Source: Branchiostoma floridae | Taxonomy: Eukaryota; Chordata; Leptocardii; Amphioxiformes; Branchiostomatidae | Length of the DNA: 64,000 bases | NCBI RefSeq assembly: GCF_000003815.2 | Contig: NC_049995.1 | Location: 5,968,475 to 6,032,474 of the forward strand | Direction of reading: 5' to 3' | Shown here: positions 11,794-24,219 of the stretch, one piece after another | Position numbering within the stretch: position 1 is the stretch's first letter | Layout of the letters: the number at the start of each line of letters is the position of its first letter | Made by a program: the position numbers and the translations under genes | The notes under the pieces: generated by a model | What the model saw: only the letters and a program-made list of their open reading frames with translations | The model's database searches: none | What the model was told of the DNA's origin: nothing

Positions 11794-14700
11794 ATGGCTG
11801 CCACAAACCAAGAAACCCACGCCAGGACAGATCAACCTCGGGCCTACCAAGACAAGAGCTACCTACACGGGTTTCTTGGAACTGTGAGTGACTTTCAGAA
11901 GACTGGGGTACTGCAGGATGTCGTCCTTCAAGTCGAAGGCCGATGGTTTCCCTGCCATCGCCTTGTTCTGTCCGCGGCCAGCCCCTACTTCATGGCCATG
12001 TTCACCAGGGGCATGGTGGAAAGTCGACAGACGAAGGTTGTTTTACAGGTGGGAATGAACTGCTTTTGATTCCAAAATACTGTGGCGAGAACGTATAAGT
12101 TCTTTCACAGAGTTGGCTACACATGCGACAGTAATTCTCTGTAATATGTCAAAGGCAAAGAACCCTGAGATGCAAGCAGTCTCGTCTCGTCCACCGTTAC
12201 TATTTTCCCGTTACCCTAGCATGTGTGGTCAAGTCTGTGAAAGAGCTTATTGTTTACAAAAACAATTTACGTTAAACTCTGCTTTAATCTGTCCCCCAAC
12301 TCCCTTCTTATAATTATTTACCTTCCTGGTAGAGGTTTTTGGTCGACTTTGTACTTCAGAAATTATTATGCTGTTTTCTTTAAGTTAGAAGTTAGAGTTG
12401 TATTATGTGCAAATGATGATAAACGCTATGTCGTTGGATTATTAGCATGGGATACTTTTTACATTTACATAATCAAACATTTCAGATTTGTGATATGTTT
12501 CCCTGTATACCACTGTACATGAATTCAAGATAATGGTATCTTATGTGGCAAAAGGTTGAGCATCCTTGCATTGTATTGTTTTGCAGGGTTTGGATGCAGA
12601 CATGTTTGGGGAGATCCTAAGTTATATCTACTCAGGAACCCTCCATGTGTCTATGGACACAGTGCAGCTCCTGTACCAGGCAGCCGACCTCCTCCAACTG
12701 GACTATGTGAGAGACACCTGCAGCAACTACATGGCTATGAACGTAGAGCGCTCCACCTGTGTGGACCTGTACATGTTTGCTGATGTCTTCTCTGTGAACG
12801 TTGTCCGGAAAGCCTGTCTACAGGAGATTGTTAGGCACTTTTCTGAGGTTAGTCTTCACATTATGGGTTACTTAGGCATGTATTCCAAATGACATGGCTG
12901 ATCCCGATCTTAGCATCACTCGAGTTTATTTGGATCCGGGAGTTTGTCCTAGGACAGGTCTTGATTGCAATCTGTACTAGTAGAATCGACGTTTGTCCTA
13001 GGATGGGTCCTGATTGCAGGTCTGTCCTAGGACAAACTCTGATCACGATCTGTCCTAGGACAATCGGCGACTGTCCTGAATCGCAATCTCTACTGTGACA
13101 TATTTATATGAATTCTGTTACATATGTATCTTGGTTTGAAAAGGTTCGGTGTGACAGGTCATTTCGTCTAATATAAAAAGCTACTGGTGTGCTGCATTTC
13201 TGTATAAATTGGCATACACATGTATAATTTTATACCTGAAAACAAGATTAGACTGAAAAAAGCTTGATGTAGTCTGTACTATGTACATCCTCAGCTTGCC
13301 TCCAGTAAGGAGTTTTGCAGCCTGAGTGTGAATCAGCTGACTGAGATCATCAGCAACGATGAGCTGGATGTTAAAGAGGAGACAATAGTGTGGGAGGCTG
13401 TGGTGAGATGGGTGCAGCACAGCAGGGAAGACAGGTGGGTGTATGTGTTTGGAAACACACATTTATTAATGCATAATCAGGTTTTAAACATGCAATGATA
13501 TTAATTGAGTAAGGCATTGCTATGATACTCTAAAAAACATTCTTCCCTGTACCTTACAGACTGCACCACCTACCCAGTATCCTCCCTCACATCCGCTTCA
13601 ACTTGCTGACCTCAGATGACACGGCAGCCATCTTGGATCACCCCCTGGTCAGGGAGGATGCTGGAAGTTTTAAAGTCATCAGGAAAGTAGTAAATGACAT
13701 TTCGTATCTGAGGAAGAGGTTCGGTATGGACACAATGGAAATGGCTCTACTTCTAAGTTTCAGGTTTGTACACTCTAGTGTCATGTCACAACAAAATGCT
13801 GAAAACTGTGTTTTTGCAATTTTGAAGTATTTTACTGTCATTCAACATTTTACTGTCATTCAACACAAAATTTTCTCACTTCGAATTATGTTTTTACAAT
13901 ATTTGCATGATTATATTGCACGATATTAGTTATACTTACGGTTTACAGACATTTGTACAATATACTTTGGGGAAGCAAATGAAATAAAAATCGTAATATC
14001 CTGCAGTTTAGTGTAATAACAATGAATTAGAATTGTTTGCCTCTCATCAGTACTTTTTAGTAAGCCTTGATGTTCGGTTCGGAACCAGCTGCCATGTTCA
14101 CTGTGACGTCATCGATGGAATAATCAACGTTTAATACAATTACCCGGAGTCAGTAATCAAAAATTGGATGTATGATATTGGATTGTGTGTCATGTTCAAT
14201 AACATCAGAAGAGTGTATATTTAGTGCAAATGTCTGTATTCATTGAATGTTACTAATATCATTGACGTCATTAAAAATATGTTGTATTCTGGTGTCATAA
14301 ACACTTTAAGACAACAGTACACATGCATTGTCTAGTCATAGATACTTACACCAGTCGTAAGTCTACTATGTGGACCGTTCTTTGCTTTTGTGCATTTTGA
14401 TAATCTGTAGAGCCTTTGCTGATAATTTTATGGTAAATTTAGCACATTTTTCTTTACTCTCCAGAAAGAAAGAGATTCTCTTCATGAACCCTCGTGAAGG
14501 AAAGTACATCCGCTGCAGTTACGGTCCTAAAGACCATGGTTATATCTCAGCCATGACAGCCACAAGCGATGACAACATCTACATGCTGGCTAGTGACTTA
14601 GAAGATTCTAGTAAGTTGTGCATGTTTAGGTACGAGCATCTGAAGAACGTGTGGGCACGTGTGTGTTCATTATCTGCGTTCATGAAGCCTGGAAATCATT

Positions 14701-15365
14701 GGCTTGGCTACAAAGAGCACCTTGTTGAAGTTGATCAGTGTCTATACTACATTGGCTTGGTACAGAGAAGAAGCGATTCCTTTATATGGATGAGAAAGTA
14801 CAACCAGCAGAAGGACCAATGGCAGGTCTGTAACGGGCTGTATCTTGATGCAGATCTAGATGCATTCCATGGTGCAGTAGTGCCCTGTGGTCCACACCTC
14901 TATTTCATCACCAAGTTAAGACTGTATCGCTACGACCCGAGCCGAGACCTATGGGTACAGAGGACCCCGACGACAAAATGTGGTCTTTCACCCTCGACAG
15001 CCGTCGCCATGGGAACAGAGATCTTCTGCACGGATGCTCTGTTTACCAAGACTATGGTGTATGACACATGGGCAGACAACTGGCAGCAACTGCAAGGCTG
15101 GTCAGCTCCAGAATCGCCCCCTCCCCGGGCCTCTAGATTCTTCGTATTGGAGAACAAGCTGCACATCTTGTTAGAAACCCACGGCACTGGCAACGTTACT
15201 GCCACTGACGGTGCAGCTTTGCGCTATCTCGTGTATGTGTATGACAGGTCTGCTAATGCCTGGAGAGATCTGAAGGCTACCATACCTGGCAATGATTACG
15301 TGGTGTGTGGTTCCATGTGTCTTGTGGCACCACATATGTACCGCCCACATTTGGATGAGCTGTAA
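11794..15365 (+). CDS. BTB-BACK-kelch protein (kelch-like), copy A, intact, 5 exons, 586 aa
   Basis: Exons by GT-AG boundaries and frame: 11,794-12,048, 12,587-12,847, 13,295-13,434, 13,560-13,763, 14,465-15,365 (TAA); total 1,761 bp in one frame. Start ATG opens MAATNQETHA; the same context (ATCATCATCAACATGGC) precedes copy B. Residues ~35-140 form a BTB domain (DVVLQVEGRWFPCHRLVLSA, then YIYSGTLHVS and LLQLDYVRDTC); ~145-245 a BACK domain (VDLYMFADVF, VWEAVVRWVQH, HPLVRED); ~290-580 degenerate kelch blades (NIYMLASD, LYYIGL, YRYDPSRDLW, MVYDTWADNWQQL, VYVYDRSANAWRDL). Family knowledge: BTB-kelch proteins are usually Cullin-3 substrate adaptors, with BTB binding Cul3 and kelch binding substrate. 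Substrate cannot be read from sequence. A neighbouring copy B has the same exon layout. Confidence 0.9.
12944..13085. repeat. Intronic minisatellite around GTCCTAGGAC
   Basis: In the intron after exon 2 of kelch copy A, GTCCTAGGA(C/T) recurs four times, each followed by a GATTGCA or GATCACGATCTG phrase. Each unit contains the palindrome TCCTAGGA. About 40-45 bp per unit, partly degenerate. A related TCCTAGGAC motif lies upstream of the gene near 11,658. Confidence 0.6.
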
Positions 15366-17092
15366 TGATTCACGTAGAGGTTTGAATGCACCAAACTACG
15401 ATGAATTAGCTGTCGAAGATGATTTACTTTCATAGTACGTTTTTGATGAACCGAGAGTACAAAATGTGTAGGTGTTGAGTTCACGAGAAAATAGTAGTTG
15501 TGTTTTCTCTTCAGTTAGTTGTTTGTATGAGCATGAATTGACCTGTCATAGTTGGATTCGGCAGGACAGGACTGTTAAATGATCGATATGTCTTGGTACA
15601 ATTCTTTTTTTTTATTGAATGCCCAGACTGTTAATAGTACTGCACTAATTCTTTGATGTTAATCTGAAATTGGTGCTTGTTTCAGCATACAAAGGTATTT
15701 TTTTGCTTCAAACCTGTATTGGTTTTGGGTTAGACATTAGGAAGAATGTTAACGTTAAGAAGGAAATGGAATGTCCTGTCATGACACACCTAATGTACTG
15801 TAAGTGCCTTAAGTTAAAGATTTCAGGACTTCTTTTTTTGCAGTTGAGAGAAAACAGATTCACGATTTGATTTTTTTATCAAGTGTAGATGGCCAAAAAA
15901 CAGTACAAGTATTTTTGCTGTTGTGTTCAGTTTACGTTGAACATGTCACCGCAATAGCTACAAACAGTAAACTTCTGAAAAACTTAAACATTTTGCGTCT
16001 TAAATCTTTATACCAAGGCTGTTGCCTTTATGAATTATTCCAATTCTCTTTCAACTGACCTTTGATTACTAATTTTATTATAACCCATATATACAATTTT
16101 AGACATATTTCCATTGATTTGATGGTTTATCAATCTCATTGCACTATATATAATTTTAAAGCTTATTTTGTATCCTCATGATGCTTAATACGCATTTAGC
16201 ACAGTATACTCATGCATGCATTCGTGCATTTTGTCAATGACACATCGATCCTCTCTACCATTTAATAGAAATAGTTCTTCCTTAAATTCGCCTTGTATAG
16301 GATAGTACTTTGTACATCTAAAGCTAAATATGTTTCTTTATAAAGGCTGTTTTTCTATGAATGACCTGATCATTGCGTCTTAAAACACTCTTGAACGTTT
16401 ATTACTAGACAAGAGCCTTTCTTGAGAATACATGTACTGTTCATTCACTCAAACCCAGAATGAAGATATAACAGTTAGATATCAATACCTGTAAATAACA
16501 CGTTGGCTACTTGTGCATGAAAATCAGTCTTCAGTGAATCTGAATGAATCATACTATTGTACATAATTCAACCAACATTACAATAAACTCATCAACAACT
16601 TCATGTGTGATTCTCTTTTATTAACTGAATGCTGCTGTTTCAAAAAAAAGTTGCTAGAACATAAATGACGAAGACGTAGCTACAGATCGTAACAGATGTA
16701 ATATCAATTGAGGTTGCTATGATGTTTCCTGGTAAGATATAAACAGGGGGATCGACAACTTTGGATTTCTCTACAAGTAACATATCCGACTAACCCACAA
16801 GCACATAACAGAATCTTCAAACCTCTATATGGTAACCTTTGGAACATATTTTCACTACAATATTAAAAGTGATGTCGGTTATTACATAATATGGTAGGAA
16901 CCTGTCTCTTTCAAGATATGATAGTAGCATCCGTACTGCTACGTTATGCGGGTAATCAGTGTTTGCCTTTCTACAATTTGACGCTGAGGTCATACCACCT
17001 TTGCGACAAAAAATGACCACCGTACTTACTGCTACATTATGTGTGTAATCAGTAAGTGCCATTTGACCTGAGGTCATACCATCATCATCAAC
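15366..17092. other. 3' flank of kelch A and upstream region of kelch B
   Basis: No coding exon seen. AATAAA occurs at 16,582-16,587 (in ACAATAAACTC), which could be the distal poly(A) signal for copy A. A block of ~65 bp is present twice just upstream of copy B: about 16,932-17,000 and 17,027-17,085 both read CTGCTACRTTATGYGnGTAATCAGT and later TTTGACSYTGAGGTCATACCA-like text. The second copy runs into the start codon region of copy B, so these may be promoter or 5' UTR repeats. Confidence 0.45.
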
Positions 17093-17283
17093 ATGGCTGC
17101 CGCTGACCAAGAAACCCACACTATCGCAGTTCGTCCTCGTTGCTACCAAGACGAGAGCTATCTGCACGGGTTTCTTGGGACTGTGGGAGACTTACAGAAG
17201 ACTGGGGTACTGCAGGATGTCGTCCTTGAAGTCGAGGGCCAGAGGTTTCCCTGCCATCGGCTTGTTCTGTCCGCGGCAAGCCC

Positions 17284-17400
17284 TGTTGGACGCCCGTTTG
17301 AGGCACTTGACATGGTCACGTAAAAAAAAGATTAAAAAATTGCGGTGGGCTAAATCAGGCTGTCAAAGGTGTCCTCGTAATCCCCACGAGTTGTTCTATC
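17284..17400 (+). repeat. Left terminal inverted repeat (117 bp) of the 11.7-kb element
   Basis: It is the reverse complement of 28,828-28,944 with about six mismatches. It abuts GCCC of the kelch B BTB exon and contains an A-rich run (GTAAAAAAAAGATTAAAAAA). Confidence 0.92.
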
Positions 17401-17869
17401 TGCCTTGTGAATCTCAAGCGATGGACTTTTACGAGAAAGTATATATTTGATGTCAAAGTTGACCGATTTTCGACAGCTTTTTCCTATGGTTTCGCCATTG
17501 TTTTCAAGCCGAAATACGCACCGTATGGGGGTTTCGGGGTGTCCGCTTAGTGGGCGAGGTTCAACTGTTTCCGGGTCACGCTATACCGTTGCGGCAGTCA
17601 CTCGGGACCTCACTCGGTAGTGTACACAAGTACTTTTGATGGTGCTGTCAGCGTTTTATCACGTTACGAAGTAATATTGAAATGTCTTTGAAGTATAAGA
17701 CAGCACTATGATCTGTAAGGTGTTATTCCAATAGGTTGCGTCGTGGGTAAAGTGAACTGTAGGTAACGTTACCCGACGAAGGCTTTTTGCATCTGACTGT
17801 TAACTGTTGCATATTAGATACATTGCTCGCGCCTGACTAAGGGATTAACTAAGATTAGAACAGTATATA

Positions 17870-20800
17870 GCTAATCAATAGCGAATAACGTTCAGAAGAG
17901 AAACTGTGCCAATTTGAATGACACAAAAAATAGCGCCGTAAGAATTGTAACGTTATATAGCTAACTTGTAGCGGAAAACGTGTTCAGAAGACAAACTGTG
18001 TCAATTTGAATGACACATCTAAAGTACCGTTGTGCGCTGCATTAAGTGTATATAGCTAACTAATAGCGAAAAACGTGTTCAGAAGAGAAACTGTCAATTT
18101 GAATGACACACTCACAGAACAGTAAGAACTATAACGTTATGTAGCTACGTATACATGTAATAGCGCAAAACGTGTTCAGAAGACAAACAGTGTCAATTTG
18201 AATGACACACTTGCAGATAGCGCAATAAGAACTGTACATAGCTAACTCATAGCGGAAAAAGCGTTCAGGAGACAAACTGTCAATTTGAATGACACACTTA
18301 CAGGTAGCGCAATAAGAAATGTATATAGCTAACTCATAGCGAAGTGTAACGTGATCAGAAGACAAACTGTGTCAATTTGAATGACACACTTGCAGATAGC
18401 GCAATAAGAACTGTATATAGCAAACTAATAGCGGAAAAAGCGTTCAGGAGACAAACTGTGTCAATTTGAATGACACACTTGCAGATAGCGCAATAAGATC
18501 TGTATATAGCAAACTAATAGCGGAAAAAGCGTTCAGAAGACAAACTGTGTCAATTTGAATGACACACTTGCAGATAGCGCAATAAGAACTGTATATAGCA
18601 AACTAATAGCGGAAAAAGTGTTCAGAAGACAAACTGTGTCAATTTGAATGACACACTTGCAGATAGCGCAATAAGAAATGTACATAGCTAACTCATAGCG
18701 AAGTGTAACGTGTTCAGAAGACAAACTGTGTCAATTTGAATGACACACTTGCAGATAGCGCAATAAGAACTGTATATAGCAAACTAATAGCGGAAAAAGT
18801 GTTCAGGAGACAAACTGTGTCAATTTGAATGACACACTTACAGGTAGCGCAATAAGAACTGTATATAGCAAACTAATAGCGGAAAAAGTGCTCAGGAGAC
18901 AAACTGTGTCAATTTGAATGACACACTTGCAGATAGCGCAATAAGAACTGTATATAGCAAACTAATAGCGGAAAAAGTGTTCAGGAGACAAACTGTGTCA
19001 ATTTGAATGACACACTTGCAGATAGCGCAATAAGATCTGTATATAGCAAACTAATAGCGGAAAAAGTGTTCAGGAGACAAACTGTCAATTTGAATGACAC
19101 ACTGGCAGATAGCGCAATAAGAACTGTATATAGCAAACTAATAGCGGAAAAAGTGATCAGAAGACAAACTGTGTCAATTTGAATGACACACTTGCAGATA
19201 GCGCAATAAGAAATGCACATAGCTAACTCATAGCGAAGTGTAACGTGATCAGAAGACAAACTGTCAATTTGAATGACACACTTGCAGATAGCGCAATAAG
19301 AACTGTATATAGTAAACTAATAGCGGAAAAAGTGTTCAGGAGACAAACTGTCAATTTGAATGACACACTGGCAGATAGCGCAATAAGAACTGTATATACC
19401 AAACTAATAGCGGAAAAAGTGTTCAGGAGACAAACTGTGTCAATTTGAATGACACACTTGCAGATAGCGCAATAAGAACAGTTTATAGCAAACTAATAGC
19501 GGAAAAAGTGTTCAGAAGACAAACTGTGTCAATTTGAATGACACACTTGCAGATAGCGCAATAAGAACAGTTTATAGCAAACTAATAGCGGAAAAAGTGT
19601 TCAGAAGACAAACTGTGTCAATTTGAATGACACACTTGCAGATAGCGCAATAAGAAATGTACATAGCTAACTCATAGCGAAGTGTTACGTGTTCAGAAGA
19701 CAAACTGTGTCAATTTGAATGACACACTTGCAGATAGCGCAATAAGAACTGTATATAGTAAACTAATAGCGGAAAAAGTGTTCAGGAGACAAACTGTGTC
19801 AATTTGAATGACACACTTGCAGATAGCGCAATAAGAAATGTATATAGCAAACTAATAGCAGAAAAAGCGTTCAGGAGACAAACTGTGTCAATTTGAATGA
19901 CACACTTGCAGATAGCGCAATAAGAACTGTATATAGCAAACTAATAGCTGAAAAAGTGTTCAGGAGACAAACTGTGTCAATTTGAATGACACACTTGCAG
20001 ATAGCGCAATAAGAACTGTATATAGCAAACTAATAGCGGAAAAAGCGTTCAGGAGACAAACTGTGTCAATTTGAATGACACACTTGCAGATAGCGCAATA
20101 AGAACTGTATATAGCAAACTAATAGCGGAAAAAGTGTTCAGGAGACAAACTGTGTCAATTTGAATGACACACTTGCAGATAGCGCAATAAGATCTGTATA
20201 TAGCACACTAATAGCGGAAAAAGTGTTCCAGAGACAAACTGTGCATTTGAATGACACACTGGCAGATAGCGCAATAAGAAATGTCATAGCTAACGCATAG
20301 CGAAGTGTAACGTGTTCAGAAGACAAACTGTGTCAATTTGAATGACACACNNNNNNNNNNNNNNNNNNNNNNNNNNNNNNNNNNNNNNNNNNNNNNNNNN
20401 NNNNNNNNNNNNNNNNNNNNNNNNNNNNNNNNNNNNNNNNNNNNNNNNNNNNNNNNNNNNNNNNNNNNNNNNNNNNNNNNNNNNNNNNNNNNNNNNNNNN
20501 NNNNNNNNNNNNNNNNNNNNNNNNNNNNNNNNNNNNNNNNNNNNNNNNNNNNNNNNNNNNNNNNNNNNNNNNNNNNNNNNNNNNNNNNNNNNNNNNNNNN
20601 NNNNNNNNNNNNNNNNNNNNNNNNNNNNNNNNNNNNNNNNNNNNNNNNNNNNNNNNNNNNNNNNNNNNNNNNNNNNNNNNNNNNNNNNNNNNNNNNNNNN
20701 NNNNNNNNNNNNNNNNNNNNNNNNNNNNNNNNNNNNNNNNNNNNNNNNNNNNNNNNNNNNNNNNNNNNNNNNNNNNNNNNNNNNNNNNNNNNNNNNNNNN

Positions 20801-23800
20801 NNNNNNNNNNNNNNNNNNNNNNNNNNNNNNNNNNNNNNNNNNNNNNNNNNNNNNNNNNNNNNNNNNNNNNNNNNNNNNNNNNNNNNNNNNNNNNNNNNNN
20901 NNNNNNNNNNNNNNNNNNNNNNNNNNNNNNNNNNNNNNNNNNNNNNNNNNNNNNNNNNNNNNNNNNNNNNNNNNNNNNNNNNNNNNNNNNNNNGCGCAAT
21001 AAGAAATAAGAAATGTATATAGCAAACTAATAGCGGAAAAAGCGTTCAGGAGACAAACTGTGTCAATTTGAATGACACACTTGCAGATAGCGCAATAAGA
21101 ACTGTATATAGCAAACTAATAGCTGAAAAAGTGTTCAGAAGACAAACTGTGTCAATTTGAATGACACACTTGCAGATAGCGCAATAAGAACTGTATATAC
21201 CAAACTAATAGCGGAAAAAGTGTTCAGGAGACAAACTGTGTCAATTTGAAGGACACACTTGCAGATAGCGCAATAAGAACAGTTTATAGCAAACTAATAG
21301 CGGAAAAAGTGTTCAGAAGACACACTGTGTCAATTTGAATGACACACTTGCAGATAGCGCAATAAGAAAGGTACATAGCTAACTCATAGCGAAGTGTTAC
21401 GTGTTCAGAAGACAAACTGTGTCAATTTGAATGACACACTTGCAGATAGCGCAATAAGAACTGTATATAGCAAACTAATAGCAAAAAAGCGTTCAGGAGA
21501 CAAACTGTGTCAATTTGAATGACACACTTGCAGATAGCGCAATAAGAACTGTATATAGCAAACTAATAGCAGAAAAAGTGTTCAGGAGACAATTTGTGTC
21601 AATTTGAATGACACACTTGCAGATAGCGCAATAAGAAATGTATATAGCAAACTAATAGCTGAAAAAGTGTTCAGGAGACAAACTGTGTCAATTTGAATGA
21701 CACACTTGCAGATAGCGCAATAAGAACTGTATATAGCAAACTAATAGCGGAAAAAGCATTCAGGAGACAAACTGTGTCAATTTGAATGACACACTTGCAG
21801 ATAGCGCAATAAGAAATGTATATAGCAAACTAATAGCGGAAAAAGTGTTCAGGAGACAAACTGTCAATTTGAATGACACACTGGCAGATAGCGCAATAAG
21901 AACTGTATATAGCAAACTAATAGCGGAAAAAGTGATCAGAAGACAAACTGTGTCAATTTGAATGACACACTTGCAGATAGCGCAATAAGAACTGTATATA
22001 GTAAACTAATAGCGGAAAAAGTGTTCAGGAGACAAACTGTGTCAATTTGAATGACACACTTGCAGATAGCGCAATAAGAACTGTACATAGCTAACTCATA
22101 GCGGAAAAAGCGTTCAGGAGACAAACTGTGTCAATTTGAATGGCACACTTACAGGTAGCGCAATAAGAAATGTATATAGCAAACTAATAGCGGAAAAAGT
22201 GTTCAGAAGACAAACTGTGTCAATTTGAATGACACACTGGCAGATAGCGCAATAAGATCTGTATATACCAAACTAATAGCGGAAAAAGTGTTCAGGAGAC
22301 AAACTGTGTCAATTTGAATTACACACTTGCAGATAGCGCAATAAGAACAGTTTATAGCAAACTAATAGCGGAAAAAGTGTTCAGAAGACACACTGTGTCA
22401 ATTTGAATGACACACTTGCAGATAGCGCAATAAGAAATGTACATAGCTAACTCATAGCGAAGTGTTACGTGTTCAGAAGACAAACTGTGTCAATTTGAAT
22501 GACACACTTGCAGATAGCGCAATAAGAAATGTACATAGCTAACTCATAGCGAAGTGTTACGTGTTCAGAAGACAAACTGTGTCAATTTGAATGACACACT
22601 TGCAGATAGCGCAATAAGAACTGTATATAGCAGACTAATAGCGGAAAAAGTGATCAGAAGACAACTGTGTCAATTTGAATGACACACTTGCAGATAGCGC
22701 AATAAGAACTGTATATAGTAAACTAATAGCGGAAAAAGTGTTCAGGAGACAAACTGTGTCAATTTGAATGACACACTTGCAGATAGCGCAATAAGAACTG
22801 TACATAGCTAACTCATAGCGGAAAAAGCGTTCAGGAGACAAACTGTGTCAATTTGAATGGCACACTTACAGGTAGCGCAATAAGAAATGTATATAGCTAA
22901 CTCATAGCGAAGTGTAACGTGATCAGAAGACAAACTGTGTCAATTTGAATGACACACTTGCAGATAGCGCAATAAGAACTGTACATAGCTAACTCATAGC
23001 GGAAAAAGCGTTCAGGAGACAAACTGTGTCAATTTGAATGACACACTTGCAGATAGCGCAATAAGAACTGTATATAGCAAACTAATAGCGGAAAAAGTGT
23101 TCAGAAGACTAACTGTGTCAATTTGAAACACACTTACAGGTAGCGCAATAAGAAATGTACATAGCTAACTAATAGCGAAGTGTAACGCGTTCAGTTGACA
23201 AACTGTGTCAATTTGAATGACACACTTGCAGATAGCGCAATAAGAACTGTATATAGCAAACTAATAGCGGAAAAAGTGTTCAGGAGACAAACTGTGTCAA
23301 TTGAATGACGCATTTATAGAACAGCGATGTATGTAAGAACTGTATATATCAAACTTAAAGCAAAAAACGTGTTCAGAAGACTACCTGTGTCAATATGACA
23401 CATTATAGAACAAAGCTGTTAGAACTGTATATAGCAAACTAATAGCGAAAAACGTGTTCAGGGGACAAACTGTGTCAATTTGAATGGTACACTTGCAGAA
23501 TAGCGCCGTAAGAACTGTATATACATGTAACGTTAGCTAGCTTAAAGCAGAAAGCGTGTTCAAGAGACAAACTGTGTCAATTTTAATGACACACAGAATA
23601 GCGCCAAAAAACTGTATATAGCTAACTTAAAGCATAAAGTGAGTTCAGAAGACTACCTGTGTCAATTTGAATGACACACCTATAGAATAAGCACTGTTAC
23701 AACATGTATATATATTTAACTAACAACGCAACGTGTTCAAGAGACAAACTGTGTCAATTTGAATGACACATTATAGAACAGTGCTGTAAGAACTTTATAT

Positions 23801-24150
23801 AGCAAACTAATAGCGAAAGACGTGTTCAGGAGACAAGCTGTGTCAATTTGAATGGCACACTGACAGAATAGCGCCGTTAAAACAGTATATAACTAACTTA
23901 AAGCGAAAAGTGTATTCAGTAGACTACCTGTGTCAATTTGAATGACAGATTTATAGAAAAGTGCTGTAAGAACTGTATATAGCGGATAACGTGTTCAGGG
24001 GACAAACTGTGTCAATTTGCATGACATACTCACATTATAGCGCCGTAAAAACAGTACATAGCTATCCAATTAAAAAAAAACGTGTTTAGGATACAAAATG
24101 TGTCTATGTGAATGACACATTCATAGAACAGCGAGGTAGATTTATTTTGA
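17870..24150 (+). repeat. Satellite array, ~89-bp monomer, left arm of the 11.7-kb element
   Basis: Successive GTGTCAATTTGAATGACAC cores are 89 bp apart (for example 18,369 and 18,458). The monomer also contains GCAGATAGCGCAATAAGAAC, a TATATAGCAAACTAATAGCG block and GTGTTCAGGAGACAAACT. About 70 units, including the gap. Two sub-types alternate irregularly: CAAACTAATAGCGGAAAAAG and CTAACTCATAGCGAAGTGTA. Blocks of several monomers are duplicated (about 21,900-22,170 resembles 22,630-22,890). Units are most uniform at 18,360-23,300 and decay at both array edges. Frames open through it are low-complexity artefacts. Confidence 0.95.
20351..20993. other. Assembly gap (643 N)
   Basis: The run of N lies inside the left satellite array, with satellite sequence on both sides. 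True length there is unknown, so the element may be longer or shorter than 11,661 bp. Confidence 0.99.
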
Positions 24151-24219
24151 CGAAAGCTTGCTCTAACAAAAACTTTTTCAATCGGATGATCATACTATTT
24201 GATTATCGCTTTACTTTAC

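Noticed and set aside
20316..21025. Long open frames on both strands
   Set aside because: They are produced by the run of N in the assembly gap.
18129..22841. Repeated small frames (CVIQIDTVCLLNTF-like peptides) in the satellite
   Set aside because: The same peptide in every unit reflects tandem DNA repetition; there is no start context, splice structure or family.
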